From: CAYXVU01 sp964468725
Lineage (GTDB): Bacteria; Acidobacteriota; Blastocatellia; UBA7656
NCBI GenBank assembly: GCA_964468725.1
Contig: CAYXVU010000145.1
Coordinates: 1-15,675 of the forward strand
Direction of reading: 5' to 3'
Length of the DNA: 15,675 nucleotides
This document shows, in pieces, positions 1 through 7,846 of this stretch; positions within the stretch are counted from its first letter, which is position 1, and every line of letters starts with the position of its first letter. The position numbers were made by a program, and so were the translations under genes. Under the pieces are notes generated by a model. The model saw nothing but the letters and a program-made list of their open reading frames with translations. It made no database searches and had not been told where the DNA came from.

Positions 1-282
1 TCTTACATAGCGAAACGGTAAACTTTACCGGAAATGGCTGATCGGTTCCGGCGGGCGGGTCTGATTGCGCATTATTTTTCTGCACTTTACGAGACGGTCG
101 GCCATTCGCGCCCATCGGCACGGTGCTTGCAGAACCTTTGGTGGGGCAGAGATACGGGTGATGAATATATCATTTCCGGTCTCTTACAATGTGGCTACTG
201 TAGTGAGGGCGGTAACCACAAGGGGCGATGCGGTTAGACCTCCGCATCGCCCTTTATCTCAACAGCCAGAAGGTAACGATTT
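1..282. other. Gene-free leader region upstream of the OmpA-family gene
   Basis: I see no credible gene here: the short open frames lack a ribosome binding site and resemble no family. The 3' part holds two consecutive hairpins on the + strand. The first is at 191-198 pairing with 212-219 (7 of 8 pairs). The second is a perfect 11-bp stem at 223-233/242-252. A TACAAT hexamer at 185-190 could be a -10 box for the downstream gene, but the element 17 bases upstream (TGAATA, 162-167) is a poor -35. The stretch could be the tail of an upstream transcript or the mRNA leader of the OmpA gene. Confidence 0.4.
223..257 (+). terminator. Strong hairpin, terminator-like, ahead of the OmpA gene
   Basis: A perfect 11-bp GC-rich stem (223-233 with 242-252) and an 8-base loop are followed by TTTAT. 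It sits only 26 bases before the OmpA start codon. It either ends transcription arriving from outside the window or forms a stable hairpin in the OmpA mRNA leader. The short T-run makes it a mediocre intrinsic terminator. Confidence 0.5.
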
Positions 283-999
283 ATGAAAACCAGATTGATT
301 TCTCTCTTAGCTCTGAGCTTGCTTGTCGTTATGGGATCATCGGCTTGCGCGACCAAAAAGTATGTCCGCAATCGCCTCAATGAGCGCGTCACACCACTTG
401 AAAATCGAACCGGCGAATTGGAGGAGACCTCGCGCCGCAATACGCAAGACCTCGCTCGCCTCAACGAAGGCTTGACCGATGTGCGAGGCCGTGTTGATCG
501 CGCACAAACGCAAGCCGATACCGCGTTAGCGCGTGCCGACGAAGCCAACAATCGCGCCGATTCGGCGGAGCGTTCGATCACTGATTTGCGTACCAATCTC
601 GATAAGTATCTGCTGCAAAATACCGCAACCATCAATTTCAAATCCGGCAGTGCGATCTTGACTCCCGAAGCGCAAACCATCCTCGATCAACTCGCCTCCC
701 AAATTCGGGATCGGGAAAACTTCATCTTGGAGATTCAAGGGTTCGCCGATTCGCGGGGCAGCGACAACTTCAATATCCAGTTGACGCAAAAACGCGCTGA
801 AGCCGTGCGCCGCTATCTGGCCGAACGCTACAGCATCTCCCTCTTCCGCATGCATATGTTGGGATTTGGTGAAGTGCGACCGGTCGCCGATAATACGACC
901 GCCGATGGCCGAGCACAGAATCGTCGAGTCGAGGTTCGATTGCTGACCCGCAGCCTGCCCGATTCGGTCAGGTCTACGGCAGCCAAATCGCAACGGTAA
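283..999 (+). CDS. OmpA-family peptidoglycan-binding lipoprotein
   Basis: This 238-residue envelope protein probably anchors the outer membrane to peptidoglycan. Residues 1-21 form a signal peptide ending in SSA before Cys22, a lipobox-like site that is a little weak, so lipoprotein status is likely but not certain. Residues about 30-108 are charged, Ala/Arg/Glu/Asp-rich and heptad-like, as in a coiled coil. Residues about 112-222 are the OmpA C-terminal domain: the GFADSRG motif contains Asp156 and an RAEAVRRYL segment contains Arg171. These two are 15 residues apart, like the peptidoglycan-binding Asp/Arg pair of E. coli OmpA. A GRAQNRRVEV motif follows at about 209-218. The start is set by AGAAGG at 268-273, nine bases before the ATG. 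It appears monocistronic, with a terminator at 1061-1083. It could equally be called Pal-like; the family assignment is firm, the exact role inferred. Confidence 0.93.
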   Translation: MKTRLISLLALSLLVVMGSSACATKKYVRNRLNERVTPLENRTGELEETSRRNTQDLARLNEGLTDVRGRVDRAQTQADTALARADEANNRADSAERSITDLRTNLDKYLLQNTATINFKSGSAILTPEAQTILDQLASQIRDRENFILEIQGFADSRGSDNFNIQLTQKRAEAVRRYLAERYSISLFRMHMLGFGEVRPVADNTTADGRAQNRRVEVRLLTRSLPDSVRSTAAKSQR

Positions 1000-1060
1000 T
1001 CCGAACTGATGAGCAGCTAGAACCACCCTGACTCATCACCAGACAGCCTCCAAATTCAAT

Positions 1061-1095
1061 GGGCGGACTCAAGGAGTCCGCCCTCTTTATTTTCT
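1061..1095 (+). terminator. Intrinsic terminator after the OmpA gene
   Basis: A perfect 10-bp GC-rich stem (1061-1070 with 1074-1083) and a 3-base AAG loop are followed by a T-rich stretch (TCTTTATTTTCT). It lies 61 bases after the OmpA stop and ends that transcript. Confidence 0.85.
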
Positions 1096-1122
1096 CTTCT
1101 CTGTCGGGGGCTCTTCGTCACA

Positions 1123-1255
1123 CTAATACCGAATTGCTCAACAAAACGAGAAAATCCGGTTGAGAGGCGGTCTTTGACCGCCGTTACCGAAGGCCAGGGA
1201 GGCGGTCTGAGACCGCCTCTCAACCTTCTCAGATTGATTCGCAACTCAGTATAAG
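1123..1255. repeat. Palindromic MITE-like element with inverted ends
   Basis: The 133-base element carries a perfect 16-bp inverted repeat (1158-1173 and 1210-1225). Each arm also contains part of a smaller GGCGGTC hairpin (1167-1173/1177-1183, and 1201-1208 pairing with 1210-1217). Outside these, the ends match imperfectly in inverted orientation: CTAATACCGAATTGC at 1123-1137 against the reverse complement of 1241-1255, 12 of 15 identical. There is no coding capacity. Terminal inverted repeats with internal palindromes fit a non-autonomous MITE or a large REP-type element. No clear target-site duplication can be fixed. It lies between the OmpA terminator and a truncated gene. Confidence 0.65.
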
Positions 1256-1282
1256 CAGCCGAGTCGCGGCTGCGAGAAGGAG

Positions 1283-1687
1283 TGGCCGTCAACTGTACAT
1301 GCGGCGGATTGGCTCATCGCCTATGTCGTTAAGCAGCGCGCGGACAAGGAGACGCTACGCCAAGAATGGATGGTTACAAACGACTGCTGGGCTGCGCGCG
1401 CCGGATGGAGTCTCACCGCCGAGCGGGTGGTGAAGAGTCCGAAAGGGATTGACCTCTCAGGACTGCTGGATCGAATCGAGTCCGAAATGGGGAATGCCCA
1501 TCCCGTTGTGCAGTGGACAATGAACCGTACGCTTGCGGAAATTGGCATCCACTTCGCAAAACACCGCAAGCGCGCCATCGCCATTGGAAAGAGGTTGGGA
1601 CTCTATCGAGACTATCCCGTTTCGAAGGGCTGCACCTCACCCTTTGCACCGATCTGGATTACTGCAATGGTAAGCCGACAAGACTGA
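1283..1687 (+). pseudogene. 3' remnant of a DNA alkylation repair (AlkD-like) gene
   Basis: An open frame gives about 134 residues that read like the C-terminal end of DNA alkylation repair proteins (HEAT-like repeat family related to AlkC/AlkD). Recognisable pieces are RAGWSLTAERV, LLDRIESEMGNAHP, VQWTMNRTLAEIGIHF, HRKRAIAIGKRLGLYRDYP and SKGCTSPFAPIWI. The family's intact proteins are usually over 200 residues, so the N-terminal part is missing. Upstream of 1370 the frame stays open towards the MITE-like element but has no ATG or GTG start, and no Shine-Dalgarno precedes the first in-frame ATG at 1370. The left boundary given is approximate. I recognise the family by its wording alone. Inference: the 5' part was lost when the repeat element inserted or by a linked deletion, and the remnant is probably not functional. 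Confidence 0.65.
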
Positions 1688-1772
1688 ATTTGACCATCTG
1701 CCGCCATTCCCCATCTGCGTGCCGCAGCATCTGCACAATCCGGTTACTCTTCGCTACCCTTTCCTCTCTGCC

Positions 1773-3356
1773 TCAGCGCCTCACCACCCTGGCCGCGCTG
1801 CGGAGGTTGGTCAAACGATTGAAGACCGTCACCTCCACTGCTTGGCCTGCGGGCAGGAGTTCGGCCAACCGCCCGTCCCGGCTCACCACTCGCCGCGTCG
1901 TACCCCCGTTCTCTCGATACCCCTCCGGGTAGCTCATCGCTTCGAGGGCGACGCCGTTTATCTCAACCACCGTGTCATTGACGATCATCCCTTCTCCCGT
2001 CACGATCAACTCCAACCCGCCCGTCCTCTGCTTCACCTTCACCTTGCTGATCTGTGGCGTGCGTGGCGCAGCCAGGTATACCCCCTTCTTGCCGTTCTTC
2101 GCCTCCGCATAAAACGCCACTTCCCCAAAGTCGTTGAGCGCGAACGACGTGATCTCTTTGATCTTGCCTCCGCCCGGCAACCGGTCGCCAATAGCCGCTA
2201 CCTTCACCATCGCACTCGCCGACGCCAAAAAGATCGCTGACGGCGCACTCCCGCCCGTCACTCGCACCTTGAACGCGACCGCCCCGTTATCATTGATGCG
2301 CGGGATCGGGAACTCCTCGCGCAACTGCGGGTCGAGCAACGAGGAAAATCTCCCGCCCAACGGCGTTGCATCCCCCTCTGCCATAATTTTTTCTATTGCT
2401 CCGCCTGTGTAAGCGAAGATGCCGCTATCGCCAGAGCCTCCTGTAAGCCGCACCGAGAAGGTCACTTCGCTACGATTATTAAGATCGCCACCGGCAAAGG
2501 TTTGCCGCATCACCACTCCGCCGGTCGGCAGCGGCTCCGTATCGAAGAGTATCTTCTTAACGCCGCTGGCGGTCGCCAGAAACAACCCCGTGCGTTGCGT
2601 CTGAATGTCGAAGCGCACATCAGCATTGAAGAGCACTTCGCCCGCGTCGTTGATCTGCACCGGCGGCGGCGGAAAGAAGTTGAGTTGAAACTCGCCCCCC
2701 ACCGGCGACGCCTGCCCGTGCACGACCACCTCGCGCAAGCTGCCGTCCTCCCACACGAACACCCCGTCGCCAAAGCCGAGGCCTGCACTCCGCGCACAGG
2801 CGTGAAAGGCCACTTCGCCGCGATTGTTGATCGCCGGTTGCCCGAACCCGCAGCCGTCAATGACCACCCCTGCCGGCGTCAGATCGCCTTCCTTGACCAC
2901 CTGTCTCAACTCTCCCTCAGAGTGCAGCAGCAGCATCTGCACAAAACGCTGGTTGACGATCACCCCCGTGTGCATCACCGCCTGCCCTTCATCATTGAGA
3001 TTGACCGGCCCTAATAGATTGAACTGCCCGAACTCCGTCAGTTGACAGAAATCCGCCAGCCTCACACTGCCGCCGCTCCTCACCACAAACCGCCCGCCGC
3101 TGCAACTGCCCGCTGCCACATCCGCTCCGATGGCCACCTCACCGCGATTGTTCAAGGCGTGCTGTCCGATCACTCGTCCTTCGCAACTGCCGCAATCGAA
3201 AAAGCGTCCGCCGTCGCTGACCGCATCTCCCCGCCTGACGACCGGCGCAATCGTGAAGCCCCCGCCCTGCGCCAGCCCCGCCTGCGAACCCGTCAGCGCC
3301 AGTCCCGCCAGAGCGACAGCCGAAAACGTCATCTTCAAAATCATCTTGAACTGCAT
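1773..3356 (-). CDS. Secreted NxxGxVAF tandem-repeat protein with C-terminal IPT-like domain
   Basis: This is a 527-residue exported protein. Residues 1-30 are a signal peptide ending ...GLAQ. The body carries seven copies of an N-[ND]-x-G-x-V-x-F type motif at about 69, 121, 177, 236, 293, 355 and 408, spaced 52-62 residues; examples are NNRGEVAF and NDFGEVAF. This matches the known NxxGxxAF repeat family of secreted proteins, whose function is unknown. One repeat unit is probably one blade or strand set of a beta-rich fold. The last ~95 residues (434-527) look like an IPT/TIG or similar Ig-like domain. The start is fixed by a GAAGGGAAGGG purine tract just before the ATG. The gene lies 91 bases downstream of the large surface protein on the same strand, so the two may be cotranscribed. 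An 8-bp hairpin (3381-3388/3404-3411) lies between them without a U-run on the minus strand. The role in adhesion or the cell surface is inferred. Confidence 0.85.
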   Translation of the reverse strand: MQFKMILKMTFSAVALAGLALTGSQAGLAQGGGFTIAPVVRRGDAVSDGGRFFDCGSCEGRVIGQHALNNRGEVAIGADVAAGSCSGGRFVVRSGGSVRLADFCQLTEFGQFNLLGPVNLNDEGQAVMHTGVIVNQRFVQMLLLHSEGELRQVVKEGDLTPAGVVIDGCGFGQPAINNRGEVAFHACARSAGLGFGDGVFVWEDGSLREVVVHGQASPVGGEFQLNFFPPPPVQINDAGEVLFNADVRFDIQTQRTGLFLATASGVKKILFDTEPLPTGGVVMRQTFAGGDLNNRSEVTFSVRLTGGSGDSGIFAYTGGAIEKIMAEGDATPLGGRFSSLLDPQLREEFPIPRINDNGAVAFKVRVTGGSAPSAIFLASASAMVKVAAIGDRLPGGGKIKEITSFALNDFGEVAFYAEAKNGKKGVYLAAPRTPQISKVKVKQRTGGLELIVTGEGMIVNDTVVEINGVALEAMSYPEGYRENGGTTRRVVSRDGRLAELLPAGQAVEVTVFNRLTNLRSAARVVRR

Positions 3357-3447
3357 ACCCTTCCCTTCTCTGTTTACAGACAGAGCCGCCGCCGGTTGGC
3401 CAACGGCTCTGCCTGCTAGCCTGTCTCAAAGCTCACCCTTGCTTGTC

Positions 3448-4644
3448 CTAAAACGACTGCGAACACAGGCGCGGCGGCAACCCCGGAGCGCGTGGCGGCT
3501 CGAAGGGGACAGTCGCTGTTCGGCTCACCCGCAATCGCAGTCGCGTGTCTGCCGGGGCAAAGGTATTGACCAAGGTGAAGGCAATCGCTCCACTCCGATT
3601 CGTCGGACACGGCGGACTTAAATCCCCGCACGTACATTGCCGACAATCCAAGCTCCCATCGGCGCGGAAAGCAACCACTCCGGCCAGCGTGTTGGGCGGT
3701 CGAGAGGTCGCCGTCACCAGGACGCTTGGAGGCGTCGCCCCCTGCGCTAAAATGCAGCTAATGACTTGCCCTACCGACAGGCTGCCGCCCTGTAGGTCAA
3801 CCGCTTCGCCCGGGCCGACGACATAGACGCCAGCGATTTCTCTGACCGGTGTCGGGTCATAACGCACCTCGCCGCCCGGTATCGTCGTGCCCCCCGGCAC
3901 GGCATTATCAATGTCGAACAAGCGCACGACATTGCCGCCGCTAGCAAAGTGCGGCGGCGAGAGAACCGAGATCTGGCTTCTCGATTGAGTGAGGATCGGC
4001 GCGACCAGCCCGCCGATTTGCACAACCTCGGTAAAGTCGAGATTGGCGAGCATTTGGCTACCCGTGATGAGCATCCGTTCGCCGCCAATGGAAAGGCTAA
4101 GGTTGGGATTGATGGCTTGCGGCACGGGCGGCGGCCCCGGCAGTAGGTTGTAAAGCGGCACGTTACTGCGAACCCGATCCCGCCTGCGACCGCCGGGGTT
4201 GCGCACGATGATGTCCTTGCACGGGACGACGCCTTCCTTTACGCATGACCTGATCTCCGGCCCGGCGCGCAGCACATTACCGTTGATCGTTGACGGCGTC
4301 CCCTCGCCCACCGTGTTGACGAGGAAGTCTATGTCTCCGATGTTGACGTTCGGATTGACAAATACTGGCGTAACGCTTGAGCGAAACTGGCGGAAGCCGC
4401 CGCTCGCTGCGGTGATCGTCAGGTTGCCGCCCAGTCGGTTGAAACCCGGCGCGCTGAGGCTTGTCGCCGGAGTCGGCGGATCATACGAATAATAGGCGCT
4501 GCACCCGCTCTCTTCGCACAGCGTCTTTTTGGCAATCTTCTGCGTCCCCGCGAATACCTGTATCTGAGCATCGCCAACAAACACGGTATTCGGAGGTGCG
4601 ACGGCGCGCAATTGCTTCGCTGTCGGTCGCGAGGCGCTATCAAC
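3448..4644 (-). CDS. C-terminal part of the large secreted IPT/TIG-domain protein (5' truncated by gap)
   Basis: 398 residues are visible after the scaffold gap. The frame is open right up to the N run, beginning VDSASRPTAKQLRAVAPPN, which reads like the second half of an IPT/TIG domain (…QLRAVVP…IQV). A second IPT-like domain follows, around INPNLSLSIGGERMLITGSQ through GGEVRYDP. The final ~110 residues form a separate beta-rich domain with a Cys cluster (CRQCTCGDLSPPC), probably disulphide-bonded outside the cell. A TTG at 4611 is not a believable start: there is no Shine-Dalgarno and the domain continues upstream of it. I therefore treat it as the same gene as 4745-7357. The alternative, two adjacent genes with a boundary inside the gap, is unlikely because both edges lie within what looks like one IPT domain. 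Confidence 0.75.
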   Translation of the reverse strand, partial: VDSASRPTAKQLRAVAPPNTVFVGDAQIQVFAGTQKIAKKTLCEESGCSAYYSYDPPTPATSLSAPGFNRLGGNLTITAASGGFRQFRSSVTPVFVNPNVNIGDIDFLVNTVGEGTPSTINGNVLRAGPEIRSCVKEGVVPCKDIIVRNPGGRRRDRVRSNVPLYNLLPGPPPVPQAINPNLSLSIGGERMLITGSQMLANLDFTEVVQIGGLVAPILTQSRSQISVLSPPHFASGGNVVRLFDIDNAVPGGTTIPGGEVRYDPTPVREIAGVYVVGPGEAVDLQGGSLSVGQVISCILAQGATPPSVLVTATSRPPNTLAGVVAFRADGSLDCRQCTCGDLSPPCPTNRSGAIAFTLVNTFAPADTRLRLRVSRTATVPFEPPRAPGLPPRLCSQSF

Positions 4645-4744
4645 NNNNNNNNNNNNNNNNNNNNNNNNNNNNNNNNNNNNNNNNNNNNNNNNNNNNNNNN
4701 NNNNNNNNNNNNNNNNNNNNNNNNNNNNNNNNNNNNNNNNNNNN
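4645..4744. other. Scaffold gap (100 N)
   Basis: Exactly 100 N, a conventional placeholder for a gap of unknown length. The flanking minus-strand frames are both open and both codon-complete at the gap edges. If one gene spans it, the true missing length must be a multiple of three, which 100 is not. The missing stretch probably encodes the middle of an IPT/TIG domain. Confidence 0.95.
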
Positions 4745-7357
4745 AAGCGGCATGGCGGGAAAGTCTGCCTTGCCCGTCAGCAAGAAGGTCGTTCCTTGCG
4801 CCCCGCCGTCCGGGTTCAGCCGCCCGCCTGTATCTATGCCTTGCGGATTGAGAGTCTGAATGGTTTGCAACTTCACTTTCGCTAGCTCTAAGGTGATAAT
4901 CTCGCTCCCATCCGGCGAACTCACTTCAATGGTCACGAAATCCGGTTCATCGCCATCATCCGGCGCGGTATAGGTTGCTTCGACTACTCCCGCTTCGCTC
5001 GGCGCGAGCGGCGTGATCGTTCCGGCGCTCGCTTCGAACTCATACGGCCCCGCCCCGCCGCCGGTCAGCGCCGAAATCGTCGTCGTCTCGCCCGGTTGCA
5101 ATACCCATTCATCGGGCAACAAGAAAGTCACGCCTTCGGTCGGCGGCAACCCGCCATCCAACGGATAATCCTGCGCGATGTCATTGCCCGTTCCTAACGC
5201 CGTAAACGAAGCCGTCACCGTTCCCGGCGCGCCGTTGTGCATCAGCTTCAAGCAGCCTTCCGCCGCCACGCCCTCCGGCACTTGATCGAGGTAACGTTGC
5301 AGGTTCAGCGCAACGGTCTTTCCTGCGCCGACCGTCACGAGTTCGCTGGTGAGCGGCGAAGCCGACGAGTTAGCAAACTTCATGCTCACACCGGCGCGCA
5401 CGGCGCTGGCTCCGAGATTCGAGATTTGCACCACGCCTGCCGTGCGCGCATCCATCTTGAAGAACGGGCTCATCAGTTGTTGCCCGTCGCTTGCAGTCGG
5501 TTCGGTGAAGCGCGCGGCGATGGCGCAACTCGCGGTCGGCGACATCGAAACCGCTCCCGCCATGATGTCCGATGGATTGCCGCTGTAGGTCAGCCGCACA
5601 TCGGCCATCGCGCTTTGCCCGACGGCGAGCAACTGCTGCGGGTCAAGCTCTATCAGCTTTTGCTGACCGGGGGTGAGCGTAATCTGGCGCGGCGGAACGG
5701 GTACAGCCGTATCGGTTTCGAAGCTCGCCGTCACCGTGCGCGTCTCGCTGCTCGACAGATTGCACACCATCACGCAAGGTTTCATCGCCGTGTCGTAATC
5801 CAGTTTGAGCGAGCCAGCAACTTTTGTCGTACTGGCGGAAAGCGCCGGGTCAATGAACGCCGAGCCGAAAGCCAGTTGCTGAGCCGAAGACTTCATAACC
5901 GTGTGCGCGGCGACCGATTGCGGCGGCGCGGTTAGGGCTATCGTGCCCCACTTGGCGCCGCTGAATTCGCCTTTGAAGTTCGCCAGATCAATCATCAAGC
6001 GTTCCTGTCCGGCCAGCGTGATGTCCGGCAAGTAATAACTGCCATTGGGCGTCCCCGCTTCACCTGTGCCATAGGTCAGCTTCACGCCGACGGTGACCGG
6101 ATAGTTGCGGCAATTCTGCATCGCCAGATAGGCATGCGTGCGGTCATCTACATAAAACAGCGGCGAGCACTGCATCGTGCCGGTCGCCGATTGCGCCGAA
6201 GCGGCATAGATGAAAGGAGCCGTAAAGGATTGATCTTCGCCGCCTTGATCTATCGCTATCATTGCGGACACCGTCGCCGCGCTCGCGCCATTGTGCCGCA
6301 GTCGTATACTGCCCTTGACCATTTCGCCCGTTGCCGGAAGCGTCAGGTAATCGGCGACTTTGAGCTTTCGCGCTTCGCCCGCCGCCAAAGCGATTTGCGC
6401 GGGCAGTTGCGCCGTTGCTTCGCCTTCGGGTTGGCGCAGGCCGACCTCGACAATAACGGCGCTAGCCGACGAATTGCATAGATGCAGGTTAGCATTGAAG
6501 CCGCCTGCCGCGAGATAGATCGGCGCTTCCGCTACGTGTGCAAAACTGGCCGGAGGGTTCCATAAGGTGAAATTGCCATCGCCATCATCGCGGCTGGCAT
6601 TACAGGCGGCATCGCGGGCGACGACGCGCACCCGCACTTGCTGGTTGTTGATGATTGTCGGAGCCGTCCAGACATATTGACGCAAATCGCCCGCTAGCCC
6701 GGTAGCAATGATCGAAAAGCTCGCGCCGCTATCGGTCGAAAGAAATAAGGTTTGACTGGCTACGGCAACATCATCCCAAGCATACCAACTAATGGTGAAA
6801 GCAGACCCGGTATCTACGAGTTCCCCGCCGTTAGGAGCGGTCAGCGAAACTTGCGGGGCAACCGTGTCGCTGCTGGCCGGATTGTTTGAGGTGTCGCGGT
6901 CAGTGATGGAGATGATTGTCGTGCCAATCGGCATCTGCAAAGAGGCGCTGCCGCGCTTGATACAGGTATCGAGCGTCGCGGTGACCCGGTGCGCACCGGC
7001 GTTGTGCGTCAGTGTGTAGATACAGCCTTGCCGATTCACGCCCCCAACACCTGTCAGCGCAAAACCGTCACTGCATCGATTAAATAGATATTCGCCGGTT
7101 GTAGAGTTGAACCGCAGGATATTATTGCTGCTGTCATCCTGCAAAAGTTTATCGTAGGTGGGAGGGGATGATTGAAAGACCAACGGAGCAGGAACCGATG
7201 AACGAGTAACCGCAGAGAGGGAAGAGCTCCGCGTCCGACCGGTTTGGCTGCCGGACGCACTGCCGGAAAACGACATCGGCAATCCGCTGATAAAGAAAGC
7301 GACAATCACCAATAACACCAGATAGCGAGGTTTGTTGCGTTTCCCTGTATCAAACAT
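4745..7357 (-). CDS. N-terminal part of a very large secreted multi-module surface protein (3' end in gap)
   Basis: 871 residues are visible before the gap. The start is the ATG at 7357, four bases after a GGAGG; upstream in-frame starts lack such a site. Residues 10-34 are a hydrophobic export signal (RYLVLLVIVAFFISG). Residues ~165-268 hold an APNGGELVDTGS…ISW module typical of Ig/Fn-like secreted domains. Then come four tandem modules about 115-120 residues long, starting near 290, 410, 529 and 642. Each has an N-rich strand (for example HLCNSSASAVIVEVGL, VQISNLGASAVRAGV), then an ITLxAGxxxxLxL-type strand pair and a DYL/YLDQ-like end. Residues ~742-830 look like another Ig-like domain (LQPGETTTISAL), followed by the first half of an IPT domain (LNPDGGAQGTTFLLTG). 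With the part after the gap the protein exceeds 1,270 residues. Role on or outside the cell surface is inferred; I know of no precise function. Confidence 0.85.
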
Positions 7358-7493
7358 AATTCCTCCATTGAATGGTTTTGACATTGGGTTAGTTGTTTGA
7401 TACAAGTGCGCGTAGGCGAAAGCGCACTTGCGTTTTAGCTTCAGGGCGCGGATGGGTTGCTTGGGCAAACAAATCAACCCATTCGCGCTTTAC

Positions 7494-7540
7494 CATAAAA
7501 AGGAACCCGCGTAAGCGGTCTTCGTTTACGCTTGGCGGGT
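7494..7540 (-). terminator. Terminator-like hairpin inside the leader of the surface gene
   Basis: On the minus strand, ACCCGC pairs with GCGGGT (7540-7535 with 7510-7505) and AAGCG pairs with CGCTT inside it. The stem is followed by TTCCTTTTTAT (7504-7494). A GC-rich stem plus a five-T run is the usual form of an intrinsic terminator. Its place between a strong promoter and the start codon suggests attenuation, but it could be repeat debris. Confidence 0.5.
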
Positions 7541-7653
7541 ACGCAACGCATACGTTGCGTCTGATCAACACGGGCTAGGGCGTTTGGTTCGGACGATTCA
7601 TCTCGCCAGATCGGTCTGTTTTAGTAAAGATGATGTTTTATCGGCGCAGGCAC

Positions 7654-7681
7654 ATTCTATCCCCTTTCATAATCATGTCAA
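7654..7681 (-). promoter_or_regulatory. Sigma-70-like promoter for the large surface gene
   Basis: On the minus strand, TTGACA (7681-7676) is a consensus -35. It is followed after 16 bases by TAGAAT (7659-7654), five of six matches to the -10 consensus. Transcription would begin near 7647, leaving a leader of about 290 bases before the ATG at 7357. Confidence 0.65.
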
Positions 7682-7846
7682 GCCCGTTTTTCTGCAAAAT
7701 AAAAAAAGACAACAAAAGGATATTAAAATCTTTCCCTTTAACCACTAAACAGTTTTTATTCTATCCAGTTTATAGATTTTTCTTAACCGGAATAGCTTTG
7801 TGGCCAATTCAGAGGTGAAGCCACTCATCTGACAAGGAAAGTCACA

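Larger units (their letters stand above)
7358..7846. other. Divergent intergenic region: long structured leader plus AT-rich promoter zone
   Basis: This region is gene-free. The minus-strand part (to about 7647) is the presumed leader of the large surface gene. It contains four successive stem-loops: 7541-7560 (8 bp, loop CATA), 7505-7540, 7446-7459/7475-7488 (14 bp with one G-U) and 7403-7411/7422-7430 (9 bp). A nine-codon frame (7601 down to 7575, reading MNRPNQTP) precedes them, preceded only by a weak GGCGAG. The right part (7680-7830) is markedly AT-rich and presumably holds the promoter of the Nudix gene, though I cannot choose a convincing box pair there. Confidence 0.6.

Noticed and set aside
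34..237. Short + open frame before the OmpA gene
   Set aside because: No ribosome binding site, no recognisable family, and its 3' end covers the hairpin region.
1719..3014. Long + frames opposite the NxxGxVAF gene
   Set aside because: Shadows: the minus-strand frame has a signal peptide, repeats and a ribosome binding site, while the + frames show no family features.
4611..4611. TTG at 4611 as the start of a separate 387-residue gene
   Set aside because: The frame continues open to the gap, the upstream residues fit an IPT domain, and no ribosome binding site precedes the TTG.
5237..5935. 232-codon + frame inside the large surface gene
   Set aside because: Antisense shadow of the minus-strand gene; sequence is Arg/His-rich as expected for a GC-rich opposite frame, and no ribosome binding site is seen.
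7630..7818. 62-codon + frame in the AT-rich promoter region
   Set aside because: AT-rich, no family resemblance, no good ribosome binding site, and it overlaps the minus-strand promoter.
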